Source: Clostridiales bacterium
Lineage (GTDB): Bacteria > Bacillota > Clostridia > TANB77 > CAG-508
Direction of reading: 5' to 3'
NCBI GenBank assembly: GCA_003518755.1
Contig: DOYA01000018.1
Location: 1 to 5,748, forward strand
Length of the DNA stretch: 5,748 bases
The notes under the pieces were generated by a model. It was not told where the DNA came from, ran no database searches, and saw only the letters and a list, made by a program, of their open reading frames with translations. A program made the translations under genes and the position numbers. Position 1 is the stretch's first letter; every line of letters starts with the position of its first letter. Shown here in pieces: positions 1 to 5,748 of this stretch.

Positions 1-512
1 CTATTAAAGATGGTACAAAAGAAGATTTAAAAGACTTTCACAAAATTATGATAACCACTGGAATTAGAGATGGTTTTATTACAAGACCTTTAGAATATTT
101 TGAAAAAATGTATGATGAACTTGGCCCAGAGCATATGAAAATTCTAATGGCATATTACGACAATGAGCCAATTTCAGGTGTTATTCCAATAATGTATGGA
201 AATAAAACCTGGTATTTATATGGTGCAAGTAGTAATGAGCATAGAAATTTAATGCCAAATTATCTATTACAATGGGAAATGATCAAAATTGCTTTAAATA
301 GAAAAAGTGATATATATGATTTAAGAGGTGTACCAGGTATTGCAGATAATAGCAATGGCCTATATAGAATGAAAAAAGGATTTGGAGCAGAATATACAGA
401 ATTTGTTGGAGAGGTATATATGCCATATAAACCTTTAATGTATAACCTATATAAATTCTCAGAAAAAGCATTTAGAAATATAAGAGCATTGAAGTTGAAG
501 TTTAAGAAATAA
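1..512 (+). CDS. FemAB/FemX-family peptidoglycan bridge aminoacyltransferase, C-terminal part (5' end outside window)
   Basis: The reading frame is open from base 3 with no start in view, so this is the last 169 residues of a longer protein; FemX-type enzymes are about 335-350 residues. The family transfers an amino acid (Gly, Ala or Ser) from aminoacyl-tRNA to the stem-peptide lysine of lipid II at the cytoplasmic membrane face, starting the interpeptide bridge. The visible part matches the second GNAT-like domain: a TGIRDGF segment, a WYLYGASS strand, the helix after NLMPNYLLQWE, then YDLRGVPG and the near-terminal NGLYRMKKGFGAEY, which is highly typical of FemAB proteins. The protein ends in a Lys-rich tail. 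Between EKMYDELG and the ILMAYY strand there is no room for the long coiled-coil arm of FemA/FemB, which favours the FemX-like armless form. The internal ATG at base 48 is not the true start. The racemase gene follows 14 bp later. The family is secure; the amino acid transferred cannot be read from sequence. Confidence 0.92.
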   Translation, partial: IKDGTKEDLKDFHKIMITTGIRDGFITRPLEYFEKMYDELGPEHMKILMAYYDNEPISGVIPIMYGNKTWYLYGASSNEHRNLMPNYLLQWEMIKIALNRKSDIYDLRGVPGIADNSNGLYRMKKGFGAEYTEFVGEVYMPYKPLMYNLYKFSEKAFRNIRALKLKFKK

Positions 513-517
513 AACAT

Positions 518-522
518 GGAGG
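518..522 (+). promoter_or_regulatory. Ribosome binding site of the racemase gene
   Basis: GGAGG lies 4 bases before the ATG at 527, just after the femX-like stop codon (510-512). The core spacing is short but normal for a strong Firmicute Shine-Dalgarno. It supports 527 as the start and suggests coupled translation with the upstream gene. Confidence 0.8.
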
Positions 523-526
523 ACAC

Positions 527-1672
527 ATGAAATCACTTGTAGTAAACAGAGAAGATTTAAAACATAATATTAGAATAATCAAAGAAATAGCCAAAGATAC
601 AGGAAGACTTGATAACCACAAAAACATAGAAATTATTGGAGTAGTTAAAGGAAATGGCTATGGGCTAGGCCTTGTGCCATATTCAAAATTCTTAATAGAT
701 AATGGAATTGATTTTTTAGCAGTATCAACAGTTGAAGAAGCAATCCAGCTTAGAGAAGCAAAGGTTCAAGCAAGAATTTTAATGCTTTCATCAACAGCTG
801 TAGAAAAAGATGTGGAAAATCTAATTCAAAATGACATTATTTTAACTATTGGCTCAAAAGAATCTGTTGAAGTTGTGGACAAATTAGGCGAGAAATTAAA
901 CAAAAAAGTCAAAGTCCATTTAAAGATAGATACAGGTTTTGGTAGATATGGATTTTGTTTTGATGAGAAAGAGAAAATTGTTGAAGTATTAAATAAAGCT
1001 AAAAATATCGAGATTGAAGGAACTTTTTCACATTTCACACTTGCATTTTTTCATAATAATAAATATTCAGAAACTCAATTTAAACGTTTTATAGATGTGA
1101 TAGAATATTTAAAAGATAATAAAATAGAAACAGGAAAACTTCACATATGTAATTCTTCAGGATTTTTAAAATTTAAAGATAAAAGACTAAATGCTGTAAG
1201 AATTGGTTCTGCATTTTTAGGTAGACTTTCAATACCGAATGAATATGGACTAAAAAGAGTTGGTTATTTGAAATCACAAGTTGCTGAAATAAAAAACATG
1301 AAAAAAGGAAATAATATAGGATATTCAAATGCATATACTTTAAAAAAAAATTCAAAAATTGCAATTATTCCTGTAGGATATGCGGATGGATTTAATGTTA
1401 GAGATGATAGAGATATGTTTAGAAAACTTGATAGACTTCGCTATATAGTTAGAGACTTTAAAGATAGTTTTAAAGACAAATCTTTATATGTTAATATAAA
1501 AAATAATCAAGGCAAATACGAAAAATGCAAAATAATAGGAAGACTTGGAATGTACCATGTAAGTGCTGATATTACAGGAAAAGATATATTAATTGGTGCA
1601 AATGTTAAATTTGATGTGAACCCAATATTTGTTGATAGTAGCATTAGGAGGGAATATATAAGTGGAGAGTAA
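527..1672 (+). CDS. alr: Alanine racemase-family PLP enzyme (divergent active site)
   Basis: This 381-residue protein belongs to the fold-type III PLP racemases, which interconvert L- and D-alanine (or L/D-serine in VanT relatives) to supply D-amino acids for peptidoglycan. The PLP lysine is K41 in VVKGNGYGLG (family VVKANAYGHG). HLKIDTGFGRYGF (131-143) contains the expected substrate-contact Arg (R140). The second catalytic base is probably Y266 in NNIGYSNAY, followed by IIPVGYADGF (280-289). R225 in AVRIGSAFLGR matches the Arg that contacts the PLP pyridine nitrogen. Oddities lie in the C-terminal beta domain. GRVCMDQ of ordinary Alr reads GRLGMYH (338-344). About 25-30 extra residues, rich in Arg/Lys/Asp, sit between GYADGF and that motif. 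By eye, the position of the active-site tyrosine known as Tyr354 in Geobacillus Alr appears to be F362. PLP racemase chemistry is likely; alanine as substrate is the default, but serine or another amino acid is possible. The gene sits between femX and DUF1189 in an apparent operon. Confidence 0.88.
   Translation: MKSLVVNREDLKHNIRIIKEIAKDTGRLDNHKNIEIIGVVKGNGYGLGLVPYSKFLIDNGIDFLAVSTVEEAIQLREAKVQARILMLSSTAVEKDVENLIQNDIILTIGSKESVEVVDKLGEKLNKKVKVHLKIDTGFGRYGFCFDEKEKIVEVLNKAKNIEIEGTFSHFTLAFFHNNKYSETQFKRFIDVIEYLKDNKIETGKLHICNSSGFLKFKDKRLNAVRIGSAFLGRLSIPNEYGLKRVGYLKSQVAEIKNMKKGNNIGYSNAYTLKKNSKIAIIPVGYADGFNVRDDRDMFRKLDRLRYIVRDFKDSFKDKSLYVNIKNNQGKYEKCKIIGRLGMYHVSADITGKDILIGANVKFDVNPIFVDSSIRREYISGE
1646..1652 (+). 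promoter_or_regulatory. Ribosome binding site that fixes the GTG start of the DUF1189-like gene
   Basis: AGGAGGG lies inside the end of the racemase gene, 9 bases before GTG at 1662. This near-perfect Shine-Dalgarno decides for the GTG start. The ATG at 1672 is in another frame, and the first in-frame ATG (codon 14) has no comparable site. Confidence 0.85.
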
Positions 1673-2459
1673 TGAACAAATAAGACAACAATTTTTTAAA
1701 ATGAACTTTTTAAAAAAAGTATGGTACTCAATTTCAAAATTTGAAAAATATCCTGAAATGGCAGCTTTAGGAGTAAAAAGAGCAATATTTTATTTTACAG
1801 AAATTGTATTAATAATGAGTATTATATTTACAGGAATATATGTATATTATATAAAAAATGTTGCAGAATTTGATGAAGAAGGATTAAATTTTTCTGAAAA
1901 ACTAGCAATTGAATTAACAAGAAATTCTAAAATAGAAAATAAGGAAACTATTATTGAAAGTTTAAAAAACGAAAAAAGTGAAGTTCTTATTGTAGCAATC
2001 GGAATTGCATTTTTGATGTCAAATTATATTGGAACTTTAGTTGATGTATTTATATTATCAGCTTTTGGTGTAATGACATGTATTGTTGCAAAGATAAAAA
2101 TGAATTATAAAGCTCTATTTAATATGAGTATTTATGCATTTACATTGCCTATTATACTTCGTACTGTATATTTTGCAATTACAACTTTAACAACATTTAA
2201 AATTAAATATTTTGATGTAATGTATGTTGCTATTGCATATATAAGTTTAGCTGCAGCAATTTTTATTATAAAATCAAATGTTATAAAACAACATTTAGAA
2301 TTAATGAGAATTATTGAAGAAAGTAAAGAAAAGATTGAAGAAAAAATTCCAATTAGAAGAAAAACAAAAGATGATGAAAATAAAGATGAAGATAATAATG
2401 AAGAAGAAAATGATGATGAAGATAAGAATTCAACTGAAAGTGAAGGGTCAAACGCCTAA
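1662..2459 (+). CDS. DUF1189-like multi-pass membrane protein with acidic cytoplasmic tail
   Basis: A 265-residue integral membrane protein of unknown function. The amphipathic N-terminus (FLKKVWYSISKFEKYPEMA) and following layout resemble DUF1189, a family common in Firmicutes. Hydrophobic segments lie near residues 40-64, 107-121, 124-144, 151-175 and 185-204. The loop at 65-106, between the first two segments, is hydrophilic. The NMSIYAFTLPIILRTV segment (about 154-169) fits the conserved part of DUF1189, and the fold also recalls Yip1-type proteins. After the last segment come a charged helix (205-235) and a low-complexity Asp/Glu/Asn tail (236-265). It starts with GTG, overlapping the racemase stop by 11 bp, which points to translational coupling. 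ftsH follows 44 bp later. A role in envelope maintenance, or as a partner or substrate of FtsH, is only a guess from position. Family assignment is from remembered pattern, not a search. Confidence 0.75.
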   Translation: MESNEQIRQQFFKMNFLKKVWYSISKFEKYPEMAALGVKRAIFYFTEIVLIMSIIFTGIYVYYIKNVAEFDEEGLNFSEKLAIELTRNSKIENKETIIESLKNEKSEVLIVAIGIAFLMSNYIGTLVDVFILSAFGVMTCIVAKIKMNYKALFNMSIYAFTLPIILRTVYFAITTLTTFKIKYFDVMYVAIAYISLAAAIFIIKSNVIKQHLELMRIIEESKEKIEEKIPIRRKTKDDENKDEDNNEEENDDEDKNSTESEGSNA

Positions 2460-2484
2460 TTATACAGACTAAGGTTATATAAAA

Positions 2485-2497
2485 GAGGAGAAGAGGA
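2485..2497 (+). promoter_or_regulatory. Double ribosome binding site of ftsH
   Basis: Two purine-rich Shine-Dalgarno-like cores stand in tandem: GAGGAG at 2485-2490 and GAGGA at 2493-2497. The second is 6 bases before ATG 2504 and is the better placed. The 44-bp gap before ftsH shows no hairpin and no convincing promoter. Confidence 0.7.
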
Positions 2498-2503
2498 AGA
2501 ATT

Positions 2504-4441
2504 ATGAAAAAAAACAACAACAAATTGAAAAATTTCCTTTATGGAGTTTTGCTTACTTTAATAATAATATTAATAATATTTATTTTAATAATAAATTCAA
2601 AATCAAATAAAAAAGATGACAAAACATTAAGTTATACAGATCTTATTAAACAAGTTTCAAGCCAAAATGTTAAAAAGGTTGAAATGGTTGTAGGATCAAC
2701 ATCTTTAAAAGTAACATTAAAAAATAAAATAGATGAAAATGGACAAATTATTGAACAAAATCAAGAAGACACAGAAAATAAAGATAAAAAAGATGAGGCA
2801 GATTCTAATTCAGATTCAAATGTATATACACAATTATTGAATAATATATTTGGAACTGAAGAAGAAGAAAAAGTAGATGAAGAGCTTATAAAAAAAGCAA
2901 TAGTTCCAAATACACAAAGTTTTATTGAACTTATTCAAACAGAAACTTTAAATGGAAATGAAATAGAACTTATTCAACATAAACCAAGTCTTTTAACTAC
3001 ACTACCATCATATATTTTATCACTTTTACCAACATTTATAATGGTTGCATTATTTGTAGCATTATTTAAAATGCAAGGAATTGGAGATAAAGGCGAAATT
3101 TATGATGAAACAGAAAGAAAGACTAAAACAAGATTTGCTGATGTAGCAGGCCTTGATGAAGAAAAACAAGAAATGGTAGAGCTTGTACAGTTTTTAAAAG
3201 AACCTAAAAAATTTATTGAAATGGGAGCCAAAATTCCAAAAGGTGTGCTTTTATATGGAAAACCAGGAACAGGTAAAACTTTAATTGCAAAAGCAATCGC
3301 AGGAGAAGCAGGAGTTCCATTTATTTCAATGAGTGGTTCTGAATTTATAGAAATGTTTGCTGGCCTTGGAGCATCAAGAGTAAGAAAGTTATTTGATAAA
3401 GCTAGAAAAATGGCACCTTGTATAGTATTTATTGATGAAATAGATGCAATTGGTTCAAGAAGAACAAATGGAAGTGGAGCAGAATCTGAAAACAATCAAA
3501 CACTAAATCAATTACTAGTTGAAATGGATGGATTTAAAACAGAAGAAACAATAATTGTTCTTGCTGCAACAAATAGACCAGAGATGCTTGATAAAGCACT
3601 TTTAAGACCAGGTAGATTTGATAGGCAAATTACAATACCAGCACCTGATAAAAAAGGAAGAACAGAAATATTAAAAATTCATAGTAAAGGTAAAAAACTT
3701 GCTGAAGACATTGATTTAGAAAGTATTGCAGAAGATACAGCAGGATTTACTGGAGCAGAGCTTGCAAATATTTTAAATGAAGCTGCAATTATTGCAACTA
3801 AATGTGAGCACAAAGTGATAGAAAAAGATGATATTGAAGAGGCTGTTAAAAAAGTAACTGTAGGGCTAGAGAAAAAAGAAAGAGTAATATCTGATAAAGA
3901 TAAAAGATTAACAGCATATCATGAAGCAGGTCATGCAATAGTAAGTTGGTATTTACCAACTCAAAAGAAAGTAAAAGAAATATCAATAATACCAAGAGGT
4001 ATGGCTGGTGGATACACAATGTATAAAACAGATGAAGATAAATCTTATATATCAAAAACAGAAATGGAAGAAAAGCTAATTGCATTACTAGGTGGTAGAG
4101 CTGCTGAAAAAGTTGCATTAGATGACATATCAACAGGAGCAAGCAATGATATAGAAGTTGCAACACAAATTGCAAAAGACATGATAGTAAAATATGGTAT
4201 GAATGATATGATAGGACCATTATCATTAAAAAATGAAAATGGAGAATATCCATTAGACATGTTTGGAAAAGATATGGGAGACAGAATAGGAGTAGAAGTT
4301 AAAAAATTGATAGACACTGCATATTCAGATGCACAAACACTATTAAGAGAGCATATGGATAAATTAGATGCAGTAGCACAAGAATTGCTAAGATCTGAAA
4401 AAATAAATGAAGAAAAATTCAAAACATTTTTCGAAGAATAA
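2504..4441 (+). CDS. ftsH: ATP-dependent zinc metalloprotease FtsH (AAA+ / peptidase M41)
   Basis: A complete 645-residue membrane-anchored hexameric protease that unfolds and degrades misfolded membrane proteins and regulatory proteins. Order of parts: TM1 about 10-30; an extracytoplasmic domain of about 135 residues; TM2 about 168-188; AAA+ module; M41 peptidase. Visible motifs are Walker A GKPGTGKT (252-259, K258), Walker B IVFIDEID (307-314, D311/E312), the second region of homology TNRPEMLDKALLRPGRFDRQ with probable arginine fingers R371 and R374, zinc site HEAGH (473-477), and probable third zinc ligand D549 in STGASNDI. All catalytic residues are present, so it should be active. Oddities: the Walker A second residue is Lys where most FtsH have Pro, the pore loop reads MFAG instead of MFVG, and the external domain carries an acidic low-complexity insert. 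The C-terminus ends soon after the peptidase helices, without the longer tail of E. coli FtsH. It is the last gene of its operon, with a terminator 8 bases after the stop. Confidence 0.98.
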   Translation: MKKNNNKLKNFLYGVLLTLIIILIIFILIINSKSNKKDDKTLSYTDLIKQVSSQNVKKVEMVVGSTSLKVTLKNKIDENGQIIEQNQEDTENKDKKDEADSNSDSNVYTQLLNNIFGTEEEEKVDEELIKKAIVPNTQSFIELIQTETLNGNEIELIQHKPSLLTTLPSYILSLLPTFIMVALFVALFKMQGIGDKGEIYDETERKTKTRFADVAGLDEEKQEMVELVQFLKEPKKFIEMGAKIPKGVLLYGKPGTGKTLIAKAIAGEAGVPFISMSGSEFIEMFAGLGASRVRKLFDKARKMAPCIVFIDEIDAIGSRRTNGSGAESENNQTLNQLLVEMDGFKTEETIIVLAATNRPEMLDKALLRPGRFDRQITIPAPDKKGRTEILKIHSKGKKLAEDIDLESIAEDTAGFTGAELANILNEAAIIATKCEHKVIEKDDIEEAVKKVTVGLEKKERVISDKDKRLTAYHEAGHAIVSWYLPTQKKVKEISIIPRGMAGGYTMYKTDEDKSYISKTEMEEKLIALLGGRAAEKVALDDISTGASNDIEVATQIAKDMIVKYGMNDMIGPLSLKNENGEYPLDMFGKDMGDRIGVEVKKLIDTAYSDAQTLLREHMDKLDAVAQELLRSEKINEEKFKTFFEE

Positions 4442-4448
4442 ACATTTT

Positions 4449-4486
4449 GGGGACAAATGGACCGGTTCTTTTTGTCCCCTTTTTTT
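4449..4486 (+). terminator. Rho-independent terminator of the femX-alr-DUF1189-ftsH operon
   Basis: GGGGACAAA (4449-4457) pairs perfectly over 9 bp with TTTGTCCCC (4471-4479), followed by seven T (4480-4486). The 13-base interior may fold further: G4459-C4468, G4460-T4467 and A4461-T4466 would close a CCGG loop. It begins 8 bases after the ftsH stop. This is the most GC-rich short stretch in the window, and its layout could also be a dispersed repeat (see findings). Confidence 0.88.
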
Positions 4487-4488
4487 AT

Positions 4489-4523
4489 AAAAAAATAGCA
4501 AAAAATCATTGCTATTTTTTTTT
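4489..4523 (+). terminator. Second, A/T-rich hairpin terminator, possibly working in both directions
   Basis: AAAAAAATAGCAA (4489-4501) pairs with TTGCTATTTTTTT (4509-4521), a 13-bp stem with a 7-base loop, and the T run continues to 4523. The A run on the 5' side gives a T run on the opposite strand, so it could stop transcription from either side. It starts two bases after the first terminator's T run and acts as a backup. Confidence 0.7.
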
Positions 4524-4537
4524 GCTTTTGATACAAT
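4509..4537 (+). promoter_or_regulatory. Possible weak sigma-A promoter overlapping the second terminator
   Basis: TTGCTA (4509-4514, 4 of 6 to TTGACA) is followed after 17 bases by TACAAT (4532-4537, 5 of 6 to TATAAT). The -35-like box lies within the 3' arm of the second hairpin. Spacing is ideal, but in such AT-rich DNA chance matches are common. Confidence 0.35.
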
Positions 4538-4542
4538 ATATT

Positions 4543-4570
4543 TTGTAAAAAAGTGTGTAAAAAATATAAT
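4543..4570 (+). promoter_or_regulatory. Likely sigma-A promoter of the ftsK/spoIIIE-like gene
   Basis: TTGTAA (4543-4548, 4 of 6 to TTGACA), a 16-base spacer, then a perfect TATAAT (4565-4570). Transcription would begin near 4577, leaving a leader of about 33 bases that contains the ribosome binding site. This is the best promoter match in the gap. Confidence 0.55.
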
Positions 4571-4589
4571 AAAAATATATAAAATAATT

Positions 4590-4596
4590 GGAAGGA
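4590..4596 (+). promoter_or_regulatory. Ribosome binding site of the ftsK/spoIIIE-like gene, with long spacing
   Basis: GGAAGGA ends 13 bases before ATG 4610, longer than the usual 5-10. No earlier start is possible because TAA at 4604-4606 is in frame two codons upstream. The ATG at 4598 is too close to the site and opens only Met-Ile-stop. Confidence 0.55.
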
Positions 4597-4609
4597 AATG
4601 ATATAAAAA

Positions 4610-5748
4610 ATGGCAGGAAGAAAGAGAAAATATAACAAAAGAAAGTCAAATTATAATACAAAAAACAGTAAAAATAATGATATGAATTTTATGGTTATAG
4701 GAACAATAATTTTTAGCTTTTTATTGGCTGTACTTCTATATTTAAATTCAGGAGCTGTCGGTCAAAAACTAAATGAAGTATTTGGAGGTCTAATTGGAAT
4801 ATTAAGATATGTTTTACCAATTGGTTCTTTTGCTATTGCCATAAAAATGGCTGTACAAGATGAAGAAGATTATGTTACTAAAAGATTAGTTCAATATGCT
4901 ATTTTAATAATATGTATAGCAATAATTATGAGTGTACACCAAATATCAAAAGGAGCTATCCAAATAACAGGAGATATGTCTCAAATAATGAAAAAAGCAT
5001 ATACACTCGGAGCATCTAATCAAGGTGGTGGAGCAATAGGAACTTTGGCTGGAGTATTTTTAGTTAAAATGCTAGGAAATGTGGGTGCAATAGTACTTAG
5101 TCTTGGAATATCTATAATGCTATTTGTTTTTGTATGTGGAATTGATGTTGCAAACATTATAGGAATGTTAGTTTCAAAACATATAGAGAGAAAAGAAGAA
5201 AAACAAATATTAAAAGAAGAAAAAAGAAAAGAACGTGAAGAATACATTGCAATGAGAAGAAAAGAAATGCAAGCACAAAGGCAAGAACAATTAAAAGAAG
5301 CAAAACATAATAAAGAAAATATGTTAGCATCAGAGAATAGTAACCAACAGATTTCTCCAGAGCAAATTAAAATTAATTTAAATGGCAGATTAGTAGAAGA
5401 AGAAACAAAAGATAAAAGAAAAGGACTAAAAGGGTTACTAAAAAAATCAAAACAAGAAGAAGTAAAACCAAGTATTGCTCAAATGGCAAGTAGTATTATG
5501 CAAGTTGATAAAGAAAAAGGTGAAATATTAGAAGAAAACAACAATTTATTTGTTCAAGAAGAACAACAAAAAGAAGATAAAACAAAACAAGTTTTACAAC
5601 TTGAACATACAATGGCAGTTGAAGAAGATAATTATGTTTTCCCACCTGTGGATATATTAGGCGAAGTTGAAAAACCATCACTTAAAGGAGGAACTCAAAG
5701 TTTGAAAGAAACAGCAGCAAGGCTTCAAAAAACTCTTTATAGTTTTGG
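4610..5748 (+). CDS. ftsK: FtsK/SpoIIIE-family DNA translocase, N-terminal part (3' end outside window)
   Basis: The frame is open from ATG 4610 to the window edge, giving 379 residues of a protein usually about 750-850 long. FtsK/SpoIIIE proteins pump chromosomal DNA through the closing division or sporulation septum. The N-terminus is strongly basic (MAGRKRKYNKRK). The membrane domain has hydrophobic segments near 25-45, 55-81, 92-110, 139-155 and 157-178. A Lys/Glu/Arg-rich, probably coiled-coil linker spans about 190-236, followed by a low-complexity linker. The start of the motor region is recognisable: NYVFPPVDILGE (341-352) matches the family's Y-x-x-P-P-x-D-x-L entry motif, and LKETAARLQKTLYSFG matches the next conserved helix leading to the alpha domain. 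Walker A, Walker B and the gamma DNA-reading domain lie beyond the window. The order of segments points to FtsK/SpoIIIE rather than soluble SftA; ftsK and spoIIIE cannot be told apart here. It follows its own promoter after the ftsH terminators. Confidence 0.93.
   Translation, partial: MAGRKRKYNKRKSNYNTKNSKNNDMNFMVIGTIIFSFLLAVLLYLNSGAVGQKLNEVFGGLIGILRYVLPIGSFAIAIKMAVQDEEDYVTKRLVQYAILIICIAIIMSVHQISKGAIQITGDMSQIMKKAYTLGASNQGGGAIGTLAGVFLVKMLGNVGAIVLSLGISIMLFVFVCGIDVANIIGMLVSKHIERKEEKQILKEEKRKEREEYIAMRRKEMQAQRQEQLKEAKHNKENMLASENSNQQISPEQIKINLNGRLVEEETKDKRKGLKGLLKKSKQEEVKPSIAQMASSIMQVDKEKGEILEENNNLFVQEEQQKEDKTKQVLQLEHTMAVEEDNYVFPPVDILGEVEKPSLKGGTQSLKETAARLQKTLYSF

Noticed and set aside
2350..2456. 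GATGAA/GAAGAA-rich stretch at the end of the DUF1189-like gene, considered as a tandem repeat
   Set aside because: The units are irregular with no fixed period. It is better explained as low-complexity coding for an acidic tail.
2460..2503. Possible separate promoter for ftsH in the 44-bp gap
   Set aside because: A TATATA-like string is present but has no acceptable -35 box at the right distance, and such strings are common in this AT-rich DNA.
3100..3495. 131-codon minus-strand open frame opposite the FtsH AAA+ module
   Set aside because: Fully antisense to Walker A/B coding sequence whose conservation explains the open frame; no independent start signal or recognisable protein.
3846..4253. 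135-codon minus-strand open frame opposite the FtsH peptidase domain
   Set aside because: Leu/His-rich low-complexity translation typical of a reversed AT-rich gene; no ribosome site or family match.
4598..4606. ATG-ATA-TAA mini-frame as a regulatory leader peptide
   Set aside because: Its ATG is only one base after the purine-rich site, too close for normal initiation, and a two-residue peptide has no supporting signal.
4045..4638. 197-codon open frame on the minus strand across the end of ftsH and the gap
   Set aside because: It runs antisense to the conserved M41 domain and through both terminators, has repetitive Phe/Leu/Ser content from reversed AT-rich codons, and matches no family I recognise. 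It is a shadow.
5020..5681. Two minus-strand open frames opposite the ftsK/spoIIIE-like gene
   Set aside because: They lie antisense to a clear FtsK/SpoIIIE coding sequence and have low-complexity translations.

Overview
The window comes from a very AT-rich, low-GC Gram-positive bacterium, most likely a clostridial Firmicute. The evidence is the A/T-rich codon use (AGA, ATA, TTA, AAA), strong GGAGG-type ribosome binding sites, closely packed genes, and the protein families present (FemX-type peptidoglycan bridge enzyme, DUF1189 membrane protein, FtsH, FtsK/SpoIIIE). I cannot name the species from sequence alone.

Layout: all genes are on the + strand. Positions 1-512 hold the C-terminal half of a FemAB/FemX aminoacyltransferase that begins upstream of the window. 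After 14 bp comes an alanine racemase-family gene (527-1672). Its end overlaps by 11 bp the GTG start of a DUF1189-like multi-pass membrane protein (1662-2459). After 44 bp comes a complete ftsH (2504-4441). The short spacings and the absence of internal terminators suggest one operon ending at ftsH. The 168-bp gap at 4442-4609 carries two stacked hairpin terminators and at least one good sigma-A-type promoter. That promoter drives a new unit whose first gene is the N-terminal part of an FtsK/SpoIIIE DNA translocase (4610 to the window end, cut off before the motor domain).

Together the genes are cell-envelope housekeeping. FemX adds the first bridge amino acid to the peptidoglycan precursor, the racemase makes a D-amino acid for peptidoglycan, FtsH controls membrane protein quality, and FtsK/SpoIIIE moves DNA through the septum. 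I found no mobile element, CRISPR array, tRNA, rRNA or phage gene, and no clearly new multi-gene system. The points most worth a second look are the divergent active site and insertion in the racemase next to femX, the unusual FtsH pore loop and enlarged external domain, the GGGGACAAA hairpin that may be a dispersed repeat, and a possible promoter element inside a terminator stem.
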